A DNA stretch of 64,000 bases, taken from Macropodus opercularis. Taxonomy: Eukaryota > Chordata > Actinopteri > Anabantiformes > Osphronemidae. Below, piece by piece: positions 1-6,926 of the stretch. Under the pieces are notes generated by a model. That model was given only the letters and a program-made list of their open reading frames with translations. It ran no database searches and was not told where the DNA came from. Location: the NCBI GenBank assembly GCA_030770545.1, contig CM061092.1, positions 19,035,501-19,099,500 on the forward strand, given 5' to 3'. The position numbers and the translations under genes are program-made. Within the stretch, counting starts at the first letter, position 1. Each line of letters begins with the position of its first letter.

Positions 1-397
1 TTTGGGAGTGCATAGGTGTCACAATATTGCCTATACATCGTTGACAGGCAAACAAATATCTTCCCCCAGTTGTGGAGTTTGTCAGTTATCTGACAGTTTG
101 CGAAGGTCGCAGGCGGCAAGAAAAGAAGCAGTAGTCATGTGTGTAGTTCTGAACTTTGCAACAACAAGCATAGCATTGAATGCAATACATAATTGTCACA
201 ACATTGCATGTACCTGCTTAATATCGACAAAAATCTTCCTGCACGTACACGTTTACTGAGTTTGGCACTTATGTGACTGCTCGTGAAGGTTGCAGGTGTC
301 AGAAAGTGGACCAGACGTCTTTGTGTGTAGTTGTAATCTTTGTAACAGGAAGCATAGCATTTAATGCAATGATCACCAAAACAAACAAGTTAAGGGA

Positions 398-410
398 CGT
401 CACAGTGACG
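398..410. promoter_or_regulatory. 13-nt perfect palindrome upstream of iMet
   Basis: CGTCACAGTGACG has 6-bp arms around one central A and ends 47 bases before the iMet gene. It holds two facing CRE-type half sites (CGTCA/TGACG). The same element sits 60 to 48 bases before the iMet start in each unit, for example 17270-17282 in unit 4. Function is unproven. It partly overlaps the eroded His-like remnant, so it may be chance. Confidence 0.3.
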
Positions 411-440
411 AGACTGGGATTCGAACCGCAAATGCTGCAG
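405..440 (-). pseudogene. eroded tRNA remnant, His-like T-arm
   Basis: On the minus strand a T-loop GGTTCGAATCCCAG survives next to GCAGCATTTGC. The T-stem no longer pairs and no acceptor or anticodon arm can be folded. Just left of it lies ACCAAAACAAA, which also lies just left of the real His genes, so this looks like a decayed His copy. It occurs 53 bases before every iMet gene (17277 in unit 4, 7408 in unit 2, and so on). A Ser-type origin cannot be excluded. Confidence 0.5.
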
Positions 441-457
441 TTTCTGACCGGCTCTCA

Positions 458-529
458 AGCAGAGTGGCGCAGCGGAAGCGTGCTGGGCCCATAACCCAGA
501 GGTCGATGGATCGAAACCATCCTCTCCTA
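458..529 (+). tRNA. tRNA-iMet-CAT: initiator tRNA-Met (CAT), acceptor-stem variant
   Basis: A 72-nt initiator tRNA that starts translation by reading AUG in the ribosomal P site. Visible hallmarks: an A1-T72 acceptor end, GGGCCCATAACCC (three G-C pairs either side of the anticodon loop), anticodon CAT at 490-492, and the eukaryotic initiator T-loop ATCGAAA. It has no intron and no encoded CCA. This copy carries CTCTCCTA instead of CTCTGCTA at its 3' end. That puts C opposite C3 in the acceptor stem, a change no other copy has, so this copy may be defective. The first T run is T5 at 579-583, giving a trailer of about 50 nt. The gene stands alone on the plus strand, 218 bases before Leu-TAG. 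Confidence 0.95.
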
Positions 530-553
530 ATTGCGTTAGTGTTCGCCGTCAAG

Positions 554-570
554 CTGTGTGATTAACACAG
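554..570 (+). other. 6-bp hairpin between iMet and its T5
   Basis: CTGTGT and ACACAG pair around a 5-nt loop, 25 bases past the iMet gene and just before the T5 at 579-583. It would fold in the 3' trailer of the precursor. The same hairpin follows the iMet gene in the other units (17426-17442 in unit 4). Whether it affects Pol III release or trailer processing is unknown. Confidence 0.5.
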
Positions 571-578
571 GGTATGTG

Positions 579-583
579 TTTTT
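579..583 (+). terminator. Pol III T5 terminator of iMet
   Basis: First run of four or more T after the iMet gene on its own strand. Same place in every unit (17451-17455 in unit 4). Confidence 0.75.
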
Positions 584-747
584 GCCGTTTGCATTAAAGC
601 ACAAGTGTTCAGGGTTCTTTCCACCTCTTAATGGTTCAGCGATCTGTATGTAAAGCCACTGTGGACATTCCACCCGAGTCGCCCGTCTCAGGCCAGCCTG
701 GCATTAGTGCTTTCTTTGTTAGCCATGCATCAATTGCTTCCTTTTAA

Positions 748-829
748 GGTAGTGTGGCCGAGTGGTCTAAGACGCTGGATTTAGGCTCCAGTCTCAATTG
801 AGGCGTGGGTTCAAATCCCACCGCTGCCA
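748..829 (+). tRNA. tRNA-Leu-TAG: tRNA-Leu (TAG), D-stem variant
   Basis: An 82-nt type-2 tRNA decoding CUA and other CUN codons. It shows an acceptor GGTAGTG paired with CGCTGCC (two G-T pairs), A box TGGCCGAGTGG, anticodon TAG at 782-784 inside CTGGA/TCCAG, a long variable arm GTCTCAATTGAGGC and B box GGTTCAAATCC. Discriminator A is right for Leu; there is no intron and no added CCA. A T5 follows at once (830-834). This is the leading Leu copy of the unit, recognised by its CTTCCTTTTAA flank in place of a GCTTT tract. It carries A instead of G at position 24 (TAAGACGC), which breaks the middle D-stem pair. The same change is in the leading copies of units 2, 3, 6 and 7. Confidence 0.95.
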
Positions 830-834
830 TTTTT
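830..834 (+). terminator. Pol III T5 terminator of Leu-TAG
   Basis: T5 directly after the discriminator base. It is kept after most Leu-TAG genes and after the internal Leu-AAG copies. It is broken to TCTTT after the leading Leu-TAG of units 4, 5, 8, 10, 11 and 14. Confidence 0.85.
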
Positions 835-913
835 GCATCTTCCGGGAGGCAATAGCAGGCAGTAATCTCCATGAACGTTTAGTGGGTGACTGGGCCGTCA
901 AGCTTGACGTGTA

Positions 914-969
914 GCTGGGTTTAGGCTCCAGTCCCAATTGAGGCATGGCTTCAAATCCAACCACTGAAA
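914..969 (+). pseudogene. Leu-TAG 3'-half fragment
   Basis: Aligns without gaps to positions 27-82 of Leu-TAG: the anticodon arm with TTTAGG, the variable arm and a T-arm GGCTTCAAATCCAACC, ending CACTGAAA. The 5' half and A box are absent, the T-stem is weakened and the acceptor strand is mutated, so it cannot form a tRNA. The other 27 copies start at 2283, 3652, 5011, 7917, 9286, 10645, 13521, 14890, 17787, 20694, 22053, 24959, 26328, 27687, 30563, 31931, 33299, 36196, 39103, 41999, 44896, 47793, 50689, 53595, 56502, 59387 and 62295. Second and later modules often read AATCCCACC where first modules read AATCCAACC, a useful marker of module ancestry. Confidence 0.85.
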
Positions 970-1013
970 TTTGCGTAGTTAGTCCGTGAGTGACTGAGCT
1001 TTGAACGTTTTTT

Positions 1014-1024
1014 AAAAAAAAAAA
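1014..1024 (+). repeat. A part of the T/A tract
   Basis: This module carries T6A11 (whole tract 1008-1024). Across the 28 modules the tract runs from T2A15 to T7A10 while the summed length stays 17 in most and 16 or 18 in a few. On the plus strand it is also the first T4+ run after those Leu-TAG genes that lost their T5. Confidence 0.85.
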
Positions 1025-1372
1025 TCAGATGGTGTTCATGAGAGAGAGCAGCTGACTGCAGTCCTTGAGAAGCCCGTTCAACTTAGCGTAGAGAGTCAAC
1101 AGTGGTGTGACACGTGAGTGACCGAAAATGAGATACGCTCCTGCACTTCTGTTCACCTGCGGTTCATGACAAACTGATTGCAGTAGTTGGGATGAGAAAC
1201 TAAAAGTTCTTGCACAAACTGTTTTGGTATCGCAGTCTGAGTGGTATTTTTCCAATGTTCTTCGGAGCGAAGGTGTGCGGCAATGGCACGGAGGACACGT
1301 GGTCAGCAAACCTTTCCGTGGATTATGGAAGGCCTGCATGCAAAGACCACAACTTCCAAGACCTTTTTCTGT

Positions 1373-1433
1373 GGCAGTGTGGCCGAGCACCCAAGGCGCT
1401 GGATTAAGGCTCCAGTCTCATTTAAGGTGTGGG
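1373..1433 (+). pseudogene. dead tRNA-Leu-AAG copy
   Basis: Starts GGCAGTGTGGCCGAGCACCC and keeps GGCGCTGGATTAAGGCTCCAG, so the origin is a Leu-AAG gene. The A box has lost its GTGG part (GAGCACCC). After the variable arm the sequence breaks at GGTGTGGGATCTC, so the T-arm, B box and 3' acceptor strand are missing. With neither a B box nor an acceptor stem it should not give a tRNA. The sequence after it resembles the flank of the true Leu-AAG gene beside Arg-TCG, so gene and flank were copied together and then decayed. There is one per 1.37-kb module. Confidence 0.9.
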
Positions 1434-1560
1434 ATCTCTTAGAAAGTTCTAAATTTATCAAAACGTAACCTCACAATGTACAAACTTTCAGGCGTGGTAA
1501 ATTCTCGCATGAGTTCAAGTTTCTCACGAATCCACTAGTGCCCCATGTGTGCGATACTGC

Positions 1561-2001
1561 TTCACGCTGAGCTGTAACAATCAAGCAGGTTTTGTGGAAA
1601 CACCTTTGGCCAGACACACACTTCTTTGTATAGTAAGTTTGGAGTTCAAGGATCCAAGAGGTTAGGTACAGTGTCATTTCTTTTTCGTGAACTGGTGCCT
1701 TTACACAGAACCAGTAGAAGCCTTTATTTCAAGGGGGCCCTAATGTGTAGGGGTTTCTCTTGTTTTTAAATCCGTCTGATTTGGAGAATCTATGAACAAG
1801 TAATGGTGTAGGAGGCTGTAAATTGTTCATTGTGAGTCAAAATCTACCTGCAAACACTTTAGAGTTAAGCTCTGTGTTTGAAAATACATTGCACCTAACC
1901 TCTTAGATCCTTGAACTCAAAACCTACTATACAATAAAGTGCGTGTCTGGTCAAAGGTACTTCCACAAAACCCACTTGACTGTTAGAGCTCAGCGTCAAG
2001 T
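1561..2001. repeat. inverted repeat, arms of about 120 nt with 201-nt spacer
   Basis: The left arm 1561-1679 matches the reverse complement of the right arm 1881-2001 at about 84% by hand alignment. Key blocks are GAGTTCAAGGATC and AAGAGGTTAGGT. The left arm is related to the flank after true Leu-AAG genes; the right arm is the same flank turned round. In other modules the left arm begins 188 bases and the right arm 508 bases after the start of the dead Leu-AAG copy. No target-site duplications or transposase are seen. Confidence 0.85.
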
Positions 2002-2080
2002 AAAATTGTATGATCTGTATGTAAAGCCACTATGGATATTCCACCCTGAGTCGCCTGTCTTAGGTCACACTGGCGTAATT

Positions 2081-2114
2081 GCTTTTTTGCTTTGCTTTGC
2101 TTTGCTTTGCTTTT
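2081..2114 (+). repeat. GCTTT pentamer tract before Leu
   Basis: Begins with GCTTTTTT, then GCTTT units, and ends two bases before the Leu gene. Only two states occur in the window: five or three pentamers after the leading GCTTTTTT. The three-unit form precedes the genes at 4845, 10479, 16083, 21887, 27521, 34492, 40295, 43192, 46089, 48985, 57695 and 63488. Confidence 0.85.
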
Positions 2115-2116
2115 AA

Positions 2117-2198
2117 GGTAGTGTGGCCGAGTGGTCTAAGGCGCTGGATTTAGGCTCCAGTCTCAATTGAGGCGTGGGTTCAAATCCCACCGCTGCCA
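2117..2198 (+). tRNA. tRNA-Leu-TAG: tRNA-Leu (TAG)
   Basis: Module-internal copy with an intact D-stem (GCC/GGC). The 5' flank is the GCTTT tract typical of Leu-AAG genes while the body and T5-bearing 3' flank are Leu-TAG type, so it is a crossover product within the gene's 5' part. Confidence 0.97.
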
Positions 2199-2741
2199 TT
2201 TTTGCATCTTCCGGGAGGCAATAGCAGGCAGTAATCTCCATGAACGTTTAGTGGGTGACTGGGCCGTCAAGCTTGACGTGTAGCTGGGTTTAGGCTCCAG
2301 TCCCAATTGAGGCATGGCTTCAAATCCCACCACTGAAATTTGCGTAGTTAGTCCGTGAGTGACTGAGCTTTGAAAGTTTAAAAAAAAAAAAAATCAGATG
2401 GTGTTCATGAGAGAGAGCAGCTGACTGCAGTCCTTGAGAAGCCCGTTCAACTTAGCGTAGAGAGTCAACAGTGGTGTGACACGTGAGTGACCGAAAATGA
2501 GATACGCTCCTGCACTTCTGTTCACCTGCGGTTCATGACAAACTGATTGCAGTAGTTGGGATGAGAAACTAAAAGTTCTTGCACAAACTGTTTTGGTATC
2601 GCAGTCTGAGTGGTATTTTTCCAATGTTCTTCGGAGCGAAGGTGTGCGGCAATGGCACGGAGGACACGTGGTCAGCAAACCTTACCGTGGATTATGGAAG
2701 GCCTGCATGCAAAGACCACAACTTCCAAGACCTTTTTCTGT

Positions 2742-2802
2742 GGCAGTGTGGCCGAGCACCCAAGGCGCTGGATTAAGGCTCCAGTCTCATTTAAGGTGTG
2801 GG
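2742..2802 (+). pseudogene. dead tRNA-Leu-AAG copy
   Basis: Second module of unit 1; same truncation as the copy at 1373. Confidence 0.88.
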
Positions 2803-3485
2803 ATCTCTTAGAAAGTTCTAAATTTATCAAAGCGTAACCTCACAATGTACAAACTTTCAGGCGTGGTAAATTCTCGCATGAGTTCAAGTTTCTCACGAAT
2901 CCACTAGTGCCCCATGTGTGCGATACTGCTTCACGCTGAGCTGTAACAATCAAGCAGGTTTTGTGGAAACACCTTTGGCCAGACACACACTTCTTTGTAT
3001 AGTAAGTTTGGAGTTCAAGGATCCAAGAGGTTAGGTACAGTGTCATTTCTTTTTCGTGAACTGGTGCCTTTACACAGAACCAGTAGAAGCCTTTATTTCA
3101 AGGGGGCCCTAATGTGTAGGGGTTTCTCTTGTTTTTAAATCCGTCTGATTTGGAGAATCTATGAACAAGTAATGGTGTAGGAGGCTGTAAATTGTTCATT
3201 GTGAGTCAAAATCTACCTGCAAACACTTTAGAGTTAAGCTCTGTGTTTGAAAATACATTGCACCTAACCTCTTAGATCCTTGAACTCAAAACCTACTATA
3301 CAATAAAGTGCGTGTCTGGTCAAAGGTACTTCCACAAAACCCACTTGACTGTTAGAGCTCAGCGTCAAGTAAAATTGTATGATCTGTATGTAAAGCCACT
3401 ATGGATATTCCACCCTGAGTCGCCTGTCTTAGGTCACACTGGCGTAATTGCTTTTTTGCTTTGCTTTGCTTTGCTTTGCTTTTAA

Positions 3486-3567
3486 GGTAGTGTGGCCGAG
3501 TGGTCTAAGGCGCTGGATTTAGGCTCCAGTCTCAATTGAGGCGTGGGTTCAAATCCCACCGCTGCCA
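3486..3567 (+). tRNA. tRNA-Leu-TAG: tRNA-Leu (TAG)
   Basis: Third Leu copy of unit 1, same hybrid structure as the gene at 2117. The 17-kb duplicated block begins just after it (counterpart near 20610). Confidence 0.97.
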
Positions 3568-4110
3568 TTTTTGCATCTTCCGGGAGGCAATAGCAGGCAG
3601 TAATCTCCATGAACGTTTAGTGGGTGACTGGGCCGTCAAGCTTGACGTGTAGCTGGGTTTAGGCTCCAGTCCCAATTGAGGCATGGCTTCAAATCCCACC
3701 ACTGAAATTTGCGTAGTTAGTCCGTGAGTGACTGAGCTTTGAAAGTTTAAAAAAAAAAAAAATCAGATGGTGTTCATGAGAGAGAGCAGCTGACTGCAGT
3801 CCTTGAGAAGCCCGTTCAACTTAGCGTAGAGAGTCAACAGTGGTGTGACACGTGAGTGACCGAAAATGAGATACGCTCCTGCACTTCTGTTCACCTGCGG
3901 TTCATGACAAACTGATTGCAGTAGTTGGGATGAGAAACTAAAAGTTCTTGCACAAACTGTTTTGGTATCGCAGTCTGAGTGGTATTTTTCCAATGTTCTT
4001 CGGAGCGAAGGTGTGCGGCAATGGCACGGAGGACACGTGGTCAGCAAACCTTACCGTGGATTATGGAAGGCCTGCATGCAAAGACCACAACTTCCAAGAC
4101 CTTTTTCTGT

Positions 4111-4171
4111 GGCAGTGTGGCCGAGCACCCAAGGCGCTGGATTAAGGCTCCAGTCTCATTTAAGGTGTGGG
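4111..4171 (+). pseudogene. dead tRNA-Leu-AAG copy
   Basis: Third module of unit 1; counterpart at 21153 in the duplicated block. Confidence 0.88.
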
Positions 4172-4844
4172 ATCTCTTAGAAAGTTCTAAATTTATCAAA
4201 GCGTAACCTCACAATGTACAAACTTTCAGGCGTGGTAAATTCTCGCATGAGTTCAAGTTTCTCACGAATCCACTAGTGCCCCATGTGTGCGATACTGCTT
4301 CACGCTGAGCTGTAACAATCAAGCAGGTTTTGTGGAAACACCTTTGGCCAGACACACACTTCTTTGTATAGTAAGTTTGGAGTTCAAGGATCCAAGAGGT
4401 TAGGTACAGTGTCATTTCTTTTTCGTGAACTGGTGCCTTTACACAGAACCAGTAGAAGCCTTTATTTCAAGGGGGCCCTAATGTGTAGGGGTTTCTCTTG
4501 TTTTTAAATCCGTCTGATTTGGAGAATCTATGAACAAGTAATGGTGTAGGAGGCTGTAAATTGTTCATTGTGAGTCAAAATCTACCTGCAAACACTTTAG
4601 AGTTAAGCTCTGTGTTTGAAAATACATTGCACCTAACCTCTTAGATCCTTGAACTCAAAACCTACTATACAATAAAGTGCGTGTCTGGTCAAAGGTACTT
4701 CCACAAAACCCACTTGACTGTTAGAGCTCAGCGTCAAGTAAAATTGTATGATCTGTATGTAAAGCCACTATGGATATTCCACCCTGAGTCGCCTGTCTTA
4801 GGTCACACTGGCGTAATTGCTTTTTTGCTTTGCTTTGCTTTTAA

Positions 4845-4926
4845 GGTAGTGTGGCCGAGTGGTCTAAGGCGCTGGATTAAGGCTCCAGTCTCATTTGAGG
4901 CGTGGGTTCAAATCCCACCACTGCCA
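4845..4926 (+). tRNA. tRNA-Leu-AAG: tRNA-Leu (AAG), with Leu-TAG type 3' flank
   Basis: An 82-nt tRNA for CUU/CUC (A34 becomes inosine). It differs from Leu-TAG by anticodon AAG at 4879-4881, variable arm GTCTCATTTGAGGC and an acceptor CACTGCC that pairs better with GGTAGTG (one wobble left). A and B boxes are intact. The three-unit GCTTT tract lies upstream. Unlike the Leu-AAG gene at the end of each unit, this one is followed by TTTTTGCATCTTCC, the flank of Leu-TAG. The gene thus sits at a crossover: 5' side and body from Leu-AAG, 3' flank from Leu-TAG. That gave it a T5 terminator which unit-end Leu-AAG genes lack. Confidence 0.97.
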
Positions 4927-5469
4927 TTTTTGCATCTTCCGGGAGGCAATAGCAGGCAGTAATCTCCATGAACGTTTAGTGGGTGACTGGGCCGTCAAGC
5001 TTGACGTGTAGCTGGGTTTAGGCTCCAGTCCCAATTGAGGCATGGCTTCAAATCCAACCACTGAAATTTGCGTAGTTAGTCCGTGAGTGACTGAGCTTTG
5101 AAAGTTTTTTAAAAAAAAAAATCAGATGGTGTTCATGAGAGAGAGCAGCTGACTGCAGTCCTTGAGAAGCCCGTTCAACTTAGCGTAGAGAGTCAACAGT
5201 GGTGTGACACGTGAGTGACCGAAAATGAGATACGCTCCTGCACTTCTGTTCACCTGCGGTTCATGACAAACTGATTGCAGTAGTTGGGATGAGAAACTAA
5301 AAGTTCTTGCACAAACTGTTTTGGTATCGCAGTCTGAGTGGTATTTTTCCAATGTTCTTCGGAGCGAAGGTGTGCGGCAATGGCACGGAGGACACGTGGT
5401 CAGCAAACCTTACCGTGGATTATGGAAGGCCTGCATGCAAAGACCACAACTTCCAAGACCTTTTTCTGT

Positions 5470-5530
5470 GGCAGTGTGGCCGAGCACCCAAGGCGCTGGA
5501 TTAAGGCTCCAGTCTCATTTAAGGTGTGGG
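5470..5530 (+). pseudogene. dead tRNA-Leu-AAG copy
   Basis: Fourth module of unit 1. Downstream, TTTCTAACGAATCC at about 5618 is a private change shared only with the module at 22512. Confidence 0.88.
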
Positions 5531-6213
5531 ATCTCTTAGAAAGTTCTAAATTTATCAAAGCGTAACCTCACAATGTACAAACTTTCAGGCGTGGTAAATT
5601 CTCGCATGAGTTCAAGTTTCTAACGAATCCACTAGTGCCCCATGTGTGCGATACTGCTTCACGCTGAGCTGTAACAATCAAGCAGGTTTTGTGGAAACAC
5701 CTTTGGCCAGACACACACTTCTTTGTATAGTAAGTTTGGAGTTCAAGGATCCAAGAGGTTAGGTACAGTGTCATTTCTTTTTCGTGAACTGGTGCCTTTA
5801 CACAGAACCAGTAGAAGCCTTTATTTCAAGGGGGCCCTAATGTGTAGGGGTTTCTCTTGTTTTTAAATCCGTCTGATTTGGAGAATCTATGAACAAGTAA
5901 TGGTGTAGGAGGCTGTAAATTGTTCATTGTGAGTCAAAATCTACCTGCAAACACTTTAGAGTTAAGCTCTGTGTTTGAAAATACATTGCACCTAACCTCT
6001 TAGATCCTTGAACTCAAAACCTACTATACAATAAAGTGCGTGTCTGGTCAAAGGTACTTCCACAAAACCCACTTGACTGTTAGAGCTCAGCGTCAAGTAA
6101 AATTGTATGATCTGTATGTAAAGCCACTATGGATATTCCACCCTGAGTCGCCTGTCTTAGGTCAGACTGGCGTAATTGCTTTTTTGCTTTGCTTTGCTTT
6201 GCTTTGCTTTTAA

Positions 6214-6295
6214 GGTAGTGTGGCCGAGTGGTCTAAGGCGCTGGATTAAGGCTCCAGTCTCGTTTGAGGCGTGGGTTCAAATCCCACCACTGGCA
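6214..6295 (+). tRNA. tRNA-Leu-AAG: tRNA-Leu (AAG), acceptor variant
   Basis: Unit-end copy facing Arg-TCG. It ends CACTGGCA, giving G opposite G2 in the acceptor stem; the gene at 23256 has the same change. The variable arm reads GTCTCGTTTGAGGC. No T4 follows on the plus strand until 6607-6610. Confidence 0.93.
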
Positions 6296-6610
6296 AAACG
6301 CTCTAAGGCCAACAAAGCGTAACCTCTCAAAGTGCAGACATGTAGCAGATTCCCGTACGACTTCAAGTTTCTCATGAATCCACTAGTGCCCCATGTGTAT
6401 GATTCTACCTCACGCTGAGCCGTAACAATCAAGTAGGTTGTGTGGAAGCACCTTTCGTTGCACTCTGAGCTATACCTGCGTAGGCATTGTCCACACACTT
6501 CTTTGTATTATAGGTTTGGAGCTTGGGTACAACACAATTTCTTTCTCCTACGCTTCTGCCATTACACGGAACACTTAACTACACCCTAGTAGTAAACTAA
6601 AGGCTGTTTT

Positions 6611-6683
6611 CGAGCTAGCCAGGAGTCGAACCTAGAATCTTCTGATCCGAAGTCAGACGCGTTATCCATTACGCCACTAGCCC
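6611..6683 (-). tRNA. tRNA-Arg-TCG: tRNA-Arg (TCG)
   Basis: A 73-nt tRNA for CGA and related CGN codons. Read on the minus strand: acceptor GGGCTAG/CTAGCTC with discriminator G, A box TGGCGTAATGG, anticodon TCG (CGA on the plus strand at 6648-6650) in loop CTTCGGA, and T-arm GGTTCGACTCC. C35, a main ArgRS identity base, is present. No intron. Its 3' flank is AAAACAGCC and it has no T4 on its own strand until the run abutting the Leu-AAG gene about 310 nt away, so it is either read far into the spacer or stopped by weak sites. Its 5' flank (to the right) resembles that of Arg-ACG, showing that the two Arg genes are old duplicates. Confidence 0.97.
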
Positions 6684-6760
6684 TGCTTTAGCTTGTGCAC
6701 ACATGTCGCAACATTGCCTGTACGCGATTGACAGCGACAAAGAGCATTGCATTGAACACC

Positions 6761-6764
6761 AAAA
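6761..6764 (-). terminator. T4 shared by His and Arg-ACG
   Basis: AAAA on the plus strand is T4 for minus-strand transcripts, 18 nt past the His discriminator base. It is the first T4 met by transcripts of both His and Arg-ACG. Same place in unit 4 at 19537-19540. Confidence 0.7.
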
Positions 6765-6782
6765 CAAAGAAGAAGGTATCAG

Positions 6783-6854
6783 TGCCGTGACCCGGATTCG
6801 AACCGGGGTTGCTGCGGCCACAACGCAGAGTACTAACCACTATACGATCACGGC
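6783..6854 (-). tRNA. tRNA-His-GTG: tRNA-His (GTG)
   Basis: A 72-nt tRNA decoding CAU/CAC. On the minus strand it shows acceptor GCCGTGA/TCACGGC with perfect pairing, discriminator A, A box TAGTGGTTAG, anticodon GTG (CAC on the plus strand at 6819-6821) in TGCGTTGTGGCCGCA, and T-arm CCCGGTTCGAATCCGGG. The base before G1 is A, so the G-1 needed by HisRS is not encoded and must be added after transcription, as in other eukaryotes. A T4 lies 18 nt downstream. The gene lies 72 nt after Arg-ACG on the same strand. Confidence 0.97.
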
Positions 6855-6926
6855 TGGGTTGCTGCAACTGTGCCTCCGTGCGAGGTAAACAACTAGTCCT
6901 TATTACATCCAACTAAAGGCTGTTTT

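Larger units (their letters stand above)
748..6213. repeat. four tandem Leu modules (1.37 kb each)
   Basis: Module starts, each at the first base of a Leu gene: 748, 2117, 3486 and 4845. Each module contains a Leu gene, a Leu-TAG 3' fragment, a T/A tract, a dead Leu-AAG, inverted-repeat arms and a GCTTT tract. Lengths are 1369, 1369, 1359 and 1369; the 10-base difference is two GCTTT units. Confidence 0.95.

Noticed and set aside
405..440. Functional tRNA on the minus strand
   Set aside because: Only a T-loop is recognisable; the T-stem, anticodon arm and acceptor do not pair.
1440..1451. Heat-shock-type element TAGAAAGTTCTA
   Set aside because: A two-repeat GAA/TTC match is frequent by chance, and it sits behind a dead tRNA copy with no Pol II gene nearby.
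1561..2001. MITE or other DNA transposon
   Set aside because: The inverted arms are related to the Leu-AAG gene flank, no target-site duplication is seen, and the copies move only with the module.
748..2116. tRNA-derived SINE family
   Set aside because: The genes are full tRNAs with intact 3' ends, there are no target-site duplications, and copies are head-to-tail in one array rather than dispersed. The A tract is preceded by T and is not at an element end.
2394..2678. 94-residue minus-strand open frame found in all 28 modules
   Set aside because: It repeats only because the module repeats. It has no recognisable domain and lies between a T/A tract and a dead tRNA copy. Identity among copies reflects recent duplication, not coding constraint.
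4681..4962. Open frame translating to a VWPSGLRRWIKAPVSFEAW-type peptide
   Set aside because: It is the translation of the Leu-AAG gene and its flank. Such peptides are a common false protein call over tRNA-Leu genes. No start context, codon bias or domain supports it.
6688..6912. Minus-strand frame over the His gene
   Set aside because: A shadow of the tRNA-His gene itself.
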